Positions 1-10,035 of a DNA stretch of 64,000 nt are shown piece after piece. Position 1 is the stretch's first letter; the number at the start of each line of letters is the position of its first letter. A program made the position numbers and the translations under genes. Source of the DNA: JADKAV01 sp037046735 (GTDB taxonomy: Bacteria; Actinomycetota; Actinomycetes; S36-B12; UBA10799); NCBI GenBank assembly GCA_037046735.1, contig JBAOHC010000020.1, forward strand, positions 124,001 to 188,000, given 5' to 3'. The notes beneath the pieces are model-generated. The model was not told the DNA's origin, searched no databases, and saw only the letters and a list, made by a program, of their open reading frames with translations.

Positions 1-1041
1 AGTATGCACATCGGCCCCCAGCCGGCCAAGTTCGTGCACAAAGCGGAACCGGGCCTCGAAAAGGTTCTCCGTGACCATCGCGGCGCCCTCGGAGATGGCA
101 TTGAGCGCGATGAACTGCGGCTGCAGATCGGTCGGGAAGCCGGGATAGGGCAGGGTCACGATATCCACCGCTTTCGGCCTACGATCCATGGAAACCCGAA
201 AACCCACGGGCAGTTCCTCGATCATGGCCCCACAGCCGACCAACTTGTCCAACGCGATCTCGAGGTGGCCCGGATCGCCCTGGTCGATCGTGATGTCACC
301 CTGGGTCATCACCGCAGCGACCGCCCAGGTGCCCGCCACGATCCGGTCGGGGACGGTCCGGTGAGTGACCGGCTGTAAGGCCTCCACCCCCTCGATCTCC
401 AGTGTCGACGAGCCGATGCCCTCGATCGTGGCACCCATGGCCACAAGCATCTGGCAGATGTCCACGATCTCCGGTTCCCGCGCAGCATTGTCGATAACCG
501 TGGTGCCCTTGGCCAGCACCGCGGCCATCAACAGGTTCTCGGTCGCGCCGACACTCGGAAAATCCAGCCAGATCTTGGCACCGTGCAGTTGCGCGGCCTT
601 GGCGATCAGGAAACCGTGTTCGCTGGTGACCTCTGCGCCCAATCGCGTCAGCCCGTTGACGTGCATGTCCAGACCGCGTGAGCCGATCGCGTCACCGCCG
701 GGCAGGGCGACATCAGCCTCGCCCACGCGAGCGACCAGCGGCCCGAGCACGCAGATGGAAGCCCGCATCTTGCGCACCAGGTCGTAGTCGGCCTGGTGTC
801 CGGGCTTGTCGGGCACGTCGATGCGGACAGTCCCACCGCTGACATCCTGGTTGACCTCACAACCCAGCCGGCGCAGCAACTCGGCCATGATCGTCACATC
901 GAGGATGTCCGGGACTTCAGTGAGGGTGGTGGAGCCTTCGGCCAGGAGCGACGCGGCCATCAACTTGAGGATGCTGTTCTTCGCCCCCGGCACGCGCACC
1001 GTGCCCACGAGGCGGTTGCCGCCCACCACCTCGAATCTCAC
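1..1041 (-). CDS. murA: UDP-N-acetylglucosamine 1-carboxyvinyltransferase (partial)
   Basis: Transfers enolpyruvate from PEP to UDP-GlcNAc, the first committed cytoplasmic step of peptidoglycan synthesis. The gene runs off the left edge: 347 codons are present and the family has about 420, so roughly the last 70 residues are missing. Lys21-Asn22 (PGAKNS) and the active-site loop LPGGDAIGSRGLDMH are visible. The loop carries Asp117 (codon 691-693) where E. coli has the catalytic Cys115; M. tuberculosis also has Asp, which is known to give intrinsic fosfomycin resistance. The GTG start was chosen because MRFEVVGG fits the family N-terminus and a TATTCT hexamer ends 6 bases upstream, suggesting a leaderless mRNA. 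Confidence 0.96.
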   Translation of the reverse strand, partial: MRFEVVGGNRLVGTVRVPGAKNSILKLMAASLLAEGSTTLTEVPDILDVTIMAELLRRLGCEVNQDVSGGTVRIDVPDKPGHQADYDLVRKMRASICVLGPLVARVGEADVALPGGDAIGSRGLDMHVNGLTRLGAEVTSEHGFLIAKAAQLHGAKIWLDFPSVGATENLLMAAVLAKGTTVIDNAAREPEIVDICQMLVAMGATIEGIGSSTLEIEGVEALQPVTHRTVPDRIVAGTWAVAAVMTQGDITIDQGDPGHLEIALDKLVGCGAMIEELPVGFRVSMDRRPKAVDIVTLPYPGFPTDLQPQFIALNAISEGAAMVTENLFEARFRFVHELGRLGADVHT

Positions 1042-1047
1042 CGGTCA

Positions 1048-1053
1048 AGAATA
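1048..1053 (-). promoter_or_regulatory. putative leaderless -10 element of murA
   Basis: TATTCT on the minus strand, 6 bases before the murA GTG. This spacing would place the transcription start on the first base of the start codon. No clear -35 box is seen. Confidence 0.6.
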
Positions 1054-1093
1054 CGCCGGTTGCACTGGCTCGTGGGGCCAGTTCCGACATGCC

Positions 1094-1795
1094 TCAGATG
1101 CGGCCGGCGCGCCGATGCACCCACGAGGCTGCGATGAATCCCAGCCCATTGATAGCCCAGTGCAGCGCCATGGGCGGCAGCAATGAGTCGGTGTAGAGCC
1201 GCAGCACGCAGAATACGACCCCGGCGATGGCGGTGCCGAGCACGGTCAGCACTACCGACTGGATTCGACCCCAGATCCCCTGGCCGAGCAGGTCGCCGAC
1301 GGCGGCATTGGCGTCGTGCATGATCAGACTCGGCAGGATGTGCCAGAAGCCGAACAGCACACTGGACAACAGCACGGCTTGCCAGACCGGCACCCACTGG
1401 ATCAGCAGCGCCAGTCCCACACCCCGAAAGGCGAGTTCCTCGAAAAGCACCGTCCCCAAGGGCACGTTCACCAGCACTTTGTAGAGCAGGGTCCGCGGAC
1501 CGAGTACTGCGCGGTCGTCGGCGAGGAAGCGTCGGGTGAAGGTCATCGATCCCCCAATGACGTACACACCTGTCACCAAGCCGATACACCCAGCCGACCA
1601 CAACAGACCCCGCACGATGGAATCCGGCGCCAGTCCGATGTCACTGAGCGACACCCCGGCCCGATAACCGACCCAGATGATCAGGACGCTGCCGACGACA
1701 CCGGTGGGCACGTACCAGCGCGCAGCGATGTACGGCGAGTGATTCAGGACGTTGACGATGATCAACAGCCCGAGGACGACGAGATCGAGAGTCAC
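1094..1795 (-). CDS. CPBP-family intramembrane metalloprotease
   Basis: A 233-residue multi-pass membrane protein of the CPBP (Abi/Rce1-like) family, whose members cleave prenylated or other membrane-associated substrates inside the bilayer. The three family motifs are present: EELAFRG with Glu119-Glu120 and Arg124, FGFWH ending at His152, and HWAIN at 212-216, so the catalytic residues look intact. The start is GTG. It lies 3 bases after the stop of the upstream hydrolase gene, so the two are almost certainly one transcript. The substrate is unknown. Physical coupling to a membrane alpha/beta-hydrolase suggests a joint envelope or lipid role, which is inference only. Confidence 0.9.
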   Translation of the reverse strand: MTLDLVVLGLLIIVNVLNHSPYIAARWYVPTGVVGSVLIIWVGYRAGVSLSDIGLAPDSIVRGLLWSAGCIGLVTGVYVIGGSMTFTRRFLADDRAVLGPRTLLYKVLVNVPLGTVLFEELAFRGVGLALLIQWVPVWQAVLLSSVLFGFWHILPSLIMHDANAAVGDLLGQGIWGRIQSVVLTVLGTAIAGVVFCVLRLYTDSLLPPMALHWAINGLGFIAASWVHRRAGRI

Positions 1796-1798
1796 CTG

Positions 1799-3841
1799 TC
1801 AGGCAGTCGGTGACGTCAGACTGCCGCCCGCACTCGTCAAGTCGGAGATCCCCCACTGGCTCAGCTGTCGTTGCAGCGCCTCGGTCGCCCGCTGCAACTG
1901 CTCGGCCTGGACCCGGTCGGTGGCCCATTCCAACTCACGCGCCCGCAGAGCCTTCTCGATGCGCAGCAGCGTCTCCTCGTCGGTGGGCAGGTCGTAGGCC
2001 AGGGACGTGAAGCGGGCCAGGTCGGCGCGGTAGTCATGTCCCCGCGAAACGAAGACCCCGGGCACCACGTCGGTGCTGTTGACCAGGTCCACCCCGACGT
2101 TCAGGAAGGTGCCGACCGGACGCCAGCGGAGCCCGCGCGGCACGCCGGGCTCGCGAGGCTCCTGCAGCCAGGACGGGACGTCGACGGCCAGGCTGGGCGA
2201 GAACTTGGTGATGGGGTCCTCGTGGTGGCTGACCAGAATGATGCGGGCCTTGCTCCGTTGCTCCTCGGGCAGCGCGAGCCACTCCTCGTAACTTGCCACT
2301 TCGACCAACTCACCGGCGGGATCGGCCTTCTCCTTGTTGACCCGCCAGCGATTGGCCCAACCGCTGCCCGCGGGGGTGCCGATGAACAGGGCTCGTTCGA
2401 CGCCGGCCCGTTCGAAACCGTTGGTGCCTTCGTGCAGGAAGGCGTCCTGCATGGTGTGGGCGCCGAGGGACTCCCCGAACACGACAAGTTTGGGGCGCTG
2501 GTCCTCGGGCATGGCCCGAAGCCGCCAGGTCAGGGCATGCAGCATGGCCCGGTTCTGCTCCCGGCCCATGGCCACCCGGTCCAAGGAGATGAATGAGGGC
2601 CGCAGACTGTACTGCAAAGCGAAGGTGGCACAGTCACCGCCGGTCAGGTACTCCAGCGTCTCCATCATCACGTAGTTCAGGTAGCCCGTTCCGGTCGGCG
2701 AGCAGAAGCACAGCACCTTCCGGTTGAAGGCCCCGAGATCCTCGAGTTCCCGCATCAGGATGTCCACGCGCTCATCCACGAGGGGAGCGGAGGCCAGGCC
2801 GACGAACGCCCGGATCGGATCGATGGCGGGCTTACCCGTGACCTCACTGATCTCGGCCGCCGGCAGCGCCATGTTCACCACACGGCGGCCTTCTCTGCTC
2901 AGCGTTGCGAAGGAGATCTGGGAACCGGGACCGCCGCTCACGGTGAGCATCGTGGGCTGCTTGTTGTAGGCAGCCTCGATCGCGGCGCCCCCGGTGTCCG
3001 CCTGCCGGTTGACGTACTCCAGCCCGGCCACCCCGGCGGCAGCCACCACGCCAAGGGTGATGAAATGCCCGGCCCAGTTCGCGAACGGGGCCAATGACGG
3101 CGATGTCCGGCTGACCAGATGAGCCAGGGCGTCACTGGCCAAGGACTCCCCAAGGGCGGCGGCGTAGATCCCCGCACTGACACCGGCCCCGAAGACCAGC
3201 GACTTGGCCAGCGACGGCGCCTTCTCGTACTTGGGAGCCCGGGACTCTTCGAACAGGACCGCCTGATCGGACAGCGGCAGCGGGTCATGCGGAGGCGCCA
3301 GCAGGTCGCGCGATCCGGCTCGGCGGTTGCGGGCGGTCAAGCCGACGGCCGCTGCGGTGGCCACCGCCAAGGTCGCGGGGCCGATGAGGTTGCGGTAGTT
3401 GCGCCCGGTGCGGGCCTGCGCGATCTCGGCCGCTCCCAAAACGCTTGAGGCGGCGAGTCCTGTGAATCCCGTCAAGGCCGTGATCCAGGCGGCGCTGCGC
3501 AGCGTGGCACGTTTGATCGGCTCCCCTTCTTGGCGGGGCAGCAGGCGCCAGACGCCCACGCCGGCGAGGGCCGCGGTGGCATGGGCCGTGGCGTGGGCGA
3601 TGGCCGCGACACCGGGCCGGGCCAGCCGCTCCTCCCCGACGACGCCAGCAGCCACGGCCTCCACAGCTGAGCCCGTCACGGCCACCAAACCGTAGTTGAC
3701 AGCGCTGGTCAGGCCAGTGAGGATGGCCTGCTCGCCCGTACTGCGAGGCAGCAGGCCGGGCTGGTAGGACATCCCGATGCTGGCCATCGAGGCCATCGTC
3801 GCGACGCGGGAGGTGAAACTGATCCGGGGCACATCAAGCAT
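1799..3841 (-). CDS. membrane-anchored alpha/beta-hydrolase (Abhydrolase_9 type)
   Basis: A 680-residue protein. The N-terminal ~280 residues hold several hydrophobic segments (roughly 40-60, 75-100, 115-140, 155-170, 215-230, 255-275) and begin with a PGLLPR stretch typical of the Abhydrolase_9 N-terminal domain. The C-terminal half (~295-640) is a soluble hydrolase domain with the nucleophile elbow GESLG (Ser458); His602 (GHDYR) and Asp542 (HHEDP) are plausible remaining triad members. The family is common in Actinomycetota and its substrate is not known to me; an esterase or lipase activity is the usual guess. It is followed after 3 bases by the CPBP protease gene. CAGAAT ends 7 bases before the ATG, a possible leaderless promoter. 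Confidence 0.85.
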   Translation of the reverse strand: MLDVPRISFTSRVATMASMASIGMSYQPGLLPRSTGEQAILTGLTSAVNYGLVAVTGSAVEAVAAGVVGEERLARPGVAAIAHATAHATAALAGVGVWRLLPRQEGEPIKRATLRSAAWITALTGFTGLAASSVLGAAEIAQARTGRNYRNLIGPATLAVATAAAVGLTARNRRAGSRDLLAPPHDPLPLSDQAVLFEESRAPKYEKAPSLAKSLVFGAGVSAGIYAAALGESLASDALAHLVSRTSPSLAPFANWAGHFITLGVVAAAGVAGLEYVNRQADTGGAAIEAAYNKQPTMLTVSGGPGSQISFATLSREGRRVVNMALPAAEISEVTGKPAIDPIRAFVGLASAPLVDERVDILMRELEDLGAFNRKVLCFCSPTGTGYLNYVMMETLEYLTGGDCATFALQYSLRPSFISLDRVAMGREQNRAMLHALTWRLRAMPEDQRPKLVVFGESLGAHTMQDAFLHEGTNGFERAGVERALFIGTPAGSGWANRWRVNKEKADPAGELVEVASYEEWLALPEEQRSKARIILVSHHEDPITKFSPSLAVDVPSWLQEPREPGVPRGLRWRPVGTFLNVGVDLVNSTDVVPGVFVSRGHDYRADLARFTSLAYDLPTDEETLLRIEKALRARELEWATDRVQAEQLQRATEALQRQLSQWGISDLTSAGGSLTSPTA

Positions 3842-3857
3842 GTCCCTGATTCTGCCT

Positions 3858-3863
3858 TAGGCT
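3858..3863 (+). promoter_or_regulatory. putative leaderless -10 element of the adenosyltransferase gene
   Basis: TAGGCT, 7 bases before the GTG at 3871. It lies in the 29-base gap between divergent genes, so the two promoters are nearly superimposed. Confidence 0.5.
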
Positions 3864-3870
3864 CAGGAGT

Positions 3871-4434
3871 GTGGTGAACCTGACGCGGATCTACACCCGT
3901 ACCGGCGATGACGGATCAACGTCACTGGGTGACTTCTCCCGCACCATGAAGACCGACGTGCGCCTCGCGGCCTACGCCGATGTGGATGAGGCGAACAGTG
4001 CACTCGGCGTGGTGCTGGCTCTCGGCGCCCCGCCGAACGCTGTGGCCGAAACGCTGACCCGGGTCCAGAACGAGCTCTTCGACGTGGGGGCCGATCTGTG
4101 CACGCCCACAGGCGGGGACGGGCCGCAATTGCGGGTGACCCAGGAGTACATCGACAGGCTGGAAGCGGACTGCGATCAGTTCAACACAGGTCTGCCGAAC
4201 CTGCGGTCGTTCATCCTGCCTGGTGGGACGCCCGCCTCTGCTCTGTTGCACGTCGCCCGCACCGTCACCCGGCGCGCCGAGCGGGCGACCTGGGCCGCGC
4301 TGGCAATCCATGGCGACTCCATGAGCGAGATGACCGCCCACTACCTCAACCGACTGTCGGACCTACTGTTCATCCTGGCGCGGGTGTGCAACCCGGGTGG
4401 AGACGTGCTGTGGGTGCCCGGCGGGGAGCGGTAA
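3871..4434 (+). CDS. cob(I)yrinic acid a,c-diamide / cob(I)alamin adenosyltransferase, PduO type
   Basis: Transfers the 5'-deoxyadenosyl group of ATP to cob(I)alamin, making coenzyme B12. The 187-residue protein has the family N-terminal signature IYTRTGDDGSTSLGD, the VTRRAER helix and the C-terminal NRLSDLLFILAR segment, all PduO-type features. Two GTG codons are in tandem: 3871 fits a leaderless start (TAGGCT 7 bases upstream), while 3874 is better spaced from an AGGAG at 3865-3869. The first is given. In M. tuberculosis the homologue also sits between the atp operon and murA. The gene is convergent with atpC, and a repeat array lies between them. No cobalamin riboswitch is visible, and there is no room for one upstream. 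Confidence 0.93.
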   Translation: MVNLTRIYTRTGDDGSTSLGDFSRTMKTDVRLAAYADVDEANSALGVVLALGAPPNAVAETLTRVQNELFDVGADLCTPTGGDGPQLRVTQEYIDRLEADCDQFNTGLPNLRSFILPGGTPASALLHVARTVTRRAERATWAALAIHGDSMSEMTAHYLNRLSDLLFILARVCNPGGDVLWVPGGER

Positions 4435-4527
4435 GGGGGTTTCGCCACCCCTGATAGACCTGCTCGGGGCACGACCCGATGGACCCACGTCGCTGCTTCC
4501 TGCCCGCGGTGAGGACCTCAACCTCGC

Positions 4528-4738
4528 CGAGTGCGGCGTTGTTGCGGGGGTGGGCCAGCAACAACCTCACACTCGGCGGGCACCGCGGACCGAGTGCGGC
4601 GTTGTTGTGGGGGTCGGCCAGCAACAACCTCACACTCGGCGGGCACCGCGGACCGAGTGCGGCGTTGTTGCGGGGGTGGGCCAGCAACAACCTCACACTC
4701 GGCGAGCACCTCTGCCCGACTGCGGCGTTGTTGCGGGG
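4528..4738. repeat. 63-bp tandem repeat array, three full units plus a partial fourth
   Basis: Units begin at 4528, 4591, 4654 and 4717; the last is cut off after 22 bases. Each starts cgagtgcggcgttgttg and contains gcaacaacctcacactcg, an imperfect inverted copy, so every unit can form its own hairpin with a G-rich loop of about 12 bases. Units 1 and 2 differ at only a few positions; the end of unit 3 diverges. The array fills the 340-base gap between the convergent adenosyltransferase gene and atpC, a place for bidirectional termination. All six frames are partly open because of the repeat, but the predicted low-complexity peptides look like no protein. The bases outside the array (4435-4527, 4739-4774) show nothing further. 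Confidence 0.9.
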
Positions 4739-4774
4739 CAAACCAGTCGCCCGGTCCCAAACGCCCGCAACTCC

Positions 4775-5152
4775 CTAGTGGTGCGGGCCTACCGCCACCT
4801 GCAGACGACGTTCGGCCTTGCGAACCTCCGCCTCCGTGCCGGAAGCCCGCGCAGCCTGCAGGTCGTTCTCTGCCTGCCGCACATCTATCTCGCTGGCCAA
4901 CTCCAACCATTCAGCGAGCACAATGACCTTGTCGCCATCTACGGTCACGAAGCCCTCATGCACGTAGGCGCGGATGTCCTCGCCATCGACCGGCCGGATC
5001 AGCAACGGACCATCGGACAGCATCGCCAGCAGGGGTGAGTGCCCCGGCATGATGCCGATCTCGCCACTCAGCGTGCGCATCACCACCAGCGACGCCTCGC
5101 CGTCCCAGACGTGGCGCCGGGTGGAGACCATGTTCACGGACAGGGTGGCCAT
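4775..5152 (-). CDS. atpC: F1Fo ATP synthase epsilon subunit
   Basis: Central-stalk subunit of F1 and last gene of the ATP synthase operon; it couples rotation to catalysis and can inhibit ATP hydrolysis. The 125-residue protein has the N-terminal beta-sandwich (sequences such as GEIGIMPGHSPLLAML are diagnostic) and a short helical C-terminus rich in Arg and Glu. The ATG at 5152 (MATLSVNMVS) was chosen over an upstream in-frame ATG, because the longer version would extend into atpD. Only 2 bases separate it from the atpD stop. Confidence 0.96.
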   Translation of the reverse strand: MATLSVNMVSTRRHVWDGEASLVVMRTLSGEIGIMPGHSPLLAMLSDGPLLIRPVDGEDIRAYVHEGFVTVDGDKVIVLAEWLELASEIDVRQAENDLQAARASGTEAEVRKAERRLQVAVGPHH

Positions 5153-5154
5153 GG

Positions 5155-6600
5155 TTACTTCGCCAACTCCGCAGCCTTGCGCTCCACGTCCTCGATACCG
5201 CCGCACATGAAGAATGCCTGCTCAGGAATGTGGTCGTACTCGCCGTCCGTCAGCGCCTTGAAGCTCGCGATGGTCTCCTCCACCGGAACGAACGACCCCG
5301 GCTGACCGGTGAAGGCCTCGGCGACGAACATGTTCTGGCTCAGGAATCGCTGAATGCGACGTGCCCGATTGACGAGGATCTTGTCCTCTTCGCTGAGTTC
5401 GTCGATACCGAGGATCGCGATGATGTCCTGCAGGTCCTTGTACCGCTGCAAGATCTCCTTGACACGGGCCGCCACCGCGTAGTGGTCGTCACCGATGTAG
5501 CGGGGATCCAGAATCCGCGAGGTGGAGTCCAGCGGATCCACCGCCGGGTAGATGCCCAGCTCGGAGATCGGGCGGCTCAATGTCGTCGTGGCGTCCAGGT
5601 GGGCGAACGTCGTGGCAGGCGCCGGGTCGGTCAGGTCGTCAGCAGGCACATAGATCGCCTGCAGCGAGGTGATCGAGTGGCCCCGCGTCGAGGTGATCCG
5701 CTCCTGCAGCTGACCCATCTCGTCGGCCAGGGTGGGCTGGTAGCCCACCGCCGACGGCATGCGCCCGAGCAGCGTCGAAACCTCCGAACCGGCCTGGGTG
5801 AAGCGGAAGATGTTGTCGATGAACAGCAGCACGTCCTGCTTCTGCACATCGCGGAAGTACTCCGCCATGGTCAGTGCGGTCAGCGCCACGCGCAGGCGGG
5901 TGCCGGGCGGCTCGTCCATCTGGCCGAACACCAGGGCCGTCTTGTTGATGACGCCGGACTCTGTCATCTCCAGGAACAGGTCATTCCCTTCCCGGGTGCG
6001 CTCGCCCACACCGGCGAACACCGACACACCGGAGAAGTTCTCAGAGACGCGGTAGATCATCTCCTGGATCAGCACGGTCTTGCCCACACCGGCACCTCCG
6101 AAGAGGCCGATCTTGCCACCCTTGACGTACGGGGTGAGCAGGTCGATGACCTTGATGCCAGTCCAGAAGACCTCGGTCTTGGACTCCAACTGGTCGAACG
6201 TGGGTGCCAGTGCGTGGATCGGGCGGCGCTCGGTGATGTTCAGCGACGACTCTTCCACGTCCAAGGGTTTGCCCAAGGTGTTCCACACGTGACCCAGCGT
6301 GGTGTCCCCCACCGGAACGGTGATGGCCTCGCCGGTGTTGAACACCTCCGCCCCACGGGTCAGACCGTCGGTCGGCTGCATCGAGATGGCGCGCACCATG
6401 TTGTCGCCGATGTGCTGGGCGACCTCGAGGGTCAGCACACGGTCGTCGACGTGGCCCTCGCCAGCGTCGAAGCGCACATGCACCCGCAAGGCGTTGAACA
6501 GTTCCGGCATCTGCTCGGCCGGGAACTCGACGTCGACGACCGGGCCGGTGACGCGGGCGACGCGGCCGGTCGAGGTGGTCGTGTCTTGTGTCGCGGTCAT
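5155..6600 (-). CDS. atpD: F1Fo ATP synthase beta subunit
   Basis: Catalytic subunit of F1; three copies alternate with alpha and make ATP on the cytoplasmic side of the membrane. The protein is 481 residues, the usual length. The P-loop GGAGVGKT is at 168-175, followed by GERTREGND and the DELSEED-region sequence IDELSEEDK, all intact. The N-terminal extension (MTATQDTTTSTG) is short and polar as in other actinobacteria. It lies between atpG (5-base gap) and atpC (2-base gap). Confidence 0.98.
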   Translation of the reverse strand: MTATQDTTTSTGRVARVTGPVVDVEFPAEQMPELFNALRVHVRFDAGEGHVDDRVLTLEVAQHIGDNMVRAISMQPTDGLTRGAEVFNTGEAITVPVGDTTLGHVWNTLGKPLDVEESSLNITERRPIHALAPTFDQLESKTEVFWTGIKVIDLLTPYVKGGKIGLFGGAGVGKTVLIQEMIYRVSENFSGVSVFAGVGERTREGNDLFLEMTESGVINKTALVFGQMDEPPGTRLRVALTALTMAEYFRDVQKQDVLLFIDNIFRFTQAGSEVSTLLGRMPSAVGYQPTLADEMGQLQERITSTRGHSITSLQAIYVPADDLTDPAPATTFAHLDATTTLSRPISELGIYPAVDPLDSTSRILDPRYIGDDHYAVAARVKEILQRYKDLQDIIAILGIDELSEEDKILVNRARRIQRFLSQNMFVAEAFTGQPGSFVPVEETIASFKALTDGEYDHIPEQAFFMCGGIEDVERKAAELAK

Positions 6601-6605
6601 GGTAT

Positions 6606-7550
6606 TCAGCTCCCTGAAGTTGCGGAGGCCAGCGCGTCGGCACCACCGACGATCTCGCTGATTTCCTGGGTGATCTCGGCCTGGCGGGCCTGGTTGGCTT
6701 GACGGGTAAGGGACTTCATCAGGTCGTCGGCGTTGTCGGTCGCCGAGGACATCGCGCGTTGCCGGGCAGCGTGCTCACTGGCCGACGACTCGAGCAGCGC
6801 CGCGTAGACGAGGTACTCCAGGTACTTCGGCAGCAGCGCGTCGAGGGCTTCCTCAGCACTTGGCTCGAAGTCGTACAGCGGCCAGACCGGCGTGCCACCG
6901 GCGTTGTCGCCGCCGGTGATGTGGGACTCCGAAGTGTCGATCACTTCCTCGACGACCTCGAGCGGCAGAATGCGACCGACGCGCACTTCCTGTCGGCCAC
7001 GATTGAAGTACCGCGTGTAGATGATGTTGATCTCGTCCACACCGCCGTCCTCGGTCTTCATGAGGAAGCGATCCAGCAGCGCCTTGGCGATGGGCTTGGC
7101 GTCCTCATACGTGGGTGAATCGGTGAACCCGGTCCAGGAGTCCGCCACATCACGCTCACGGAAGTTGTAGAACGCCAATCCCTTACGACCCACGATGAAC
7201 GGCACGACCTCCATGCTGCGCTCGGCGTGCAACAACTCGGCCAGGCGCTCACCCTCGCGGATCGCGTTGACCGAGTAGGCCCCGGCCAGACCTCGGTCTG
7301 CGGTGATCAGCAGCACGGCCGCACGTTTCTGCAGCCGGGCCTTCGCCGTCAAGGGATGGTCGCCGCGGGTATGCGAGGCCGCGAGGCCTACGGCGCGCAG
7401 CAGTTCACGGGCGTACGGCTCGGTGGCCTGCACCGCCGCCTGCGCCTTGATGATGCGCGACGACGCGATCAGTTCCATTGCCTTGGTGATCTTCTTGGTC
7501 GCCTGGACCGATTTGATCCGGCGGCGGAAGACGCGAAGTTGAGCACCCAT
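6606..7550 (-). CDS. atpG: F1Fo ATP synthase gamma subunit
   Basis: Rotor shaft of F1. The 314-residue protein has the conserved N-terminal helix (MGAQLRVFRRRIKSVQ then KITKAMELIASSRI) and the matching C-terminal helix region (RQANQARQAEITQEISEI). The middle segment around TSESHITGGDNAGGTP is a small loop expansion of the kind seen in actinobacterial gamma subunits, which is why it is longer than the ~287 residues of E. coli. It lies 3 bases after atpA. Confidence 0.97.
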   Translation of the reverse strand: MGAQLRVFRRRIKSVQATKKITKAMELIASSRIIKAQAAVQATEPYARELLRAVGLAASHTRGDHPLTAKARLQKRAAVLLITADRGLAGAYSVNAIREGERLAELLHAERSMEVVPFIVGRKGLAFYNFRERDVADSWTGFTDSPTYEDAKPIAKALLDRFLMKTEDGGVDEINIIYTRYFNRGRQEVRVGRILPLEVVEEVIDTSESHITGGDNAGGTPVWPLYDFEPSAEEALDALLPKYLEYLVYAALLESSASEHAARQRAMSSATDNADDLMKSLTRQANQARQAEITQEISEIVGGADALASATSGS

Positions 7551-7553
7551 GGG

Positions 7554-9188
<1,635 letters not shown>

Positions 9189-9216
9189 GATTGGTGCCTC
9201 TCGTACTAGTTCTTCG

Positions 9217-10035
9217 TCAGTGGGTGAGCCGGCGCCGAGCCGCCTCGATGCGGGTGGACAGGGTTCCGTCGATCACTTCGTCGCCGACCCGGACTTCCAG
9301 GCCACCCACGATGCTGGGATCGACAGTCACGTTGAGTTGGACATCGCGATGGTGCACGCGGCCCAGGGCCGCAGCCAGTCGAACCGACTGATCATCGGTA
9401 AGGGGAACAGCGGTGCGGACCTCTGCGACCACCCGGCCACGGCGTTGCGCGGCGAGGGCACTGAGGTCTGAGATCGCGGTCTGGACCGGCCGCCCATGGA
9501 GTTCGGTGGTGACGTTCTGCAGCAGGCTCAGCGTGAGCGGGTCGACCTTGCCCGTCAACAATTGGGCGGTGATCGCGAACTTCTCAGGTTCGCTGATGGC
9601 CGGATTCGTCAGAGCCATCTGCAGGTCGGGGTTGGAGTCGATGACCCGCCCGAAGCGGAAGATCTCCTCCTCCACCCCGTCCAGGTGGCCTTCCTTCTCC
9701 GCGGACATCAACAGCAGGCTCTGGCCCGCCTCGTCCATGGCATCGGTCATGTCCCGATCGTTCGACCACCGGGCGGCCACGGTCTCAGCGATGAGGTCGA
9801 GGGCGAACGGCGACACTCGGCTGGACAACAGTCGCTGCAGCAGGTCCCGTTTGGCCCCGGCGTTCATCGCCGGGTCGGCCAGGGTCTGCCGCAGGGTGCG
9901 TTCACGGCCGAGTAGACCTGCGAAGGAGAGCAGGGACTGACCATCGGTGGCCAGGGCAGCGGCGTCAGCACCGTCGAACCGGGCATTGACCGACTCCCGC
10001 AGTGCCGCAAGTGACGTGCGACTGGCCCCGATCAT
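9217..10035 (-). CDS. atpH: F1Fo ATP synthase delta subunit
   Basis: Peripheral-stalk subunit linking the b dimer to the top of F1. At 272 residues it is longer than the ~177 of E. coli. It carries the C-terminal signature IVGGLEVRVGDEVIDGTL and a helical N-terminal region. Here delta is separate from b, unlike the mycobacterial b-delta fusion. The start ATG overlaps the atpF TGA by one base (TGATG), so translation is coupled. Confidence 0.95.
   Translation of the reverse strand: MIGASRTSLAALRESVNARFDGADAAALATDGQSLLSFAGLLGRERTLRQTLADPAMNAGAKRDLLQRLLSSRVSPFALDLIAETVAARWSNDRDMTDAMDEAGQSLLLMSAEKEGHLDGVEEEIFRFGRVIDSNPDLQMALTNPAISEPEKFAITAQLLTGKVDPLTLSLLQNVTTELHGRPVQTAISDLSALAAQRRGRVVAEVRTAVPLTDDQSVRLAAALGRVHHRDVQLNVTVDPSIVGGLEVRVGDEVIDGTLSTRIEAARRRLTH

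Noticed and set aside
3842..3870. A cobalamin riboswitch before the adenosyltransferase gene
   Set aside because: Only 29 bases separate it from the divergent hydrolase gene, too short for any riboswitch.
4397..5038. Open frames through the 63-bp array, since 63 is a multiple of 3
   Set aside because: Several frames on both strands are open equally and all give Cys/Arg/Gly-rich low-complexity peptides; each frame also runs into a real flanking gene.
5230..6702. A 490-codon open frame on the plus strand opposite atpD
   Set aside because: It is antisense to an intact, clearly recognisable atpD, and its predicted product is His/Arg/Val-rich with no domain: a shadow frame in GC-rich DNA.
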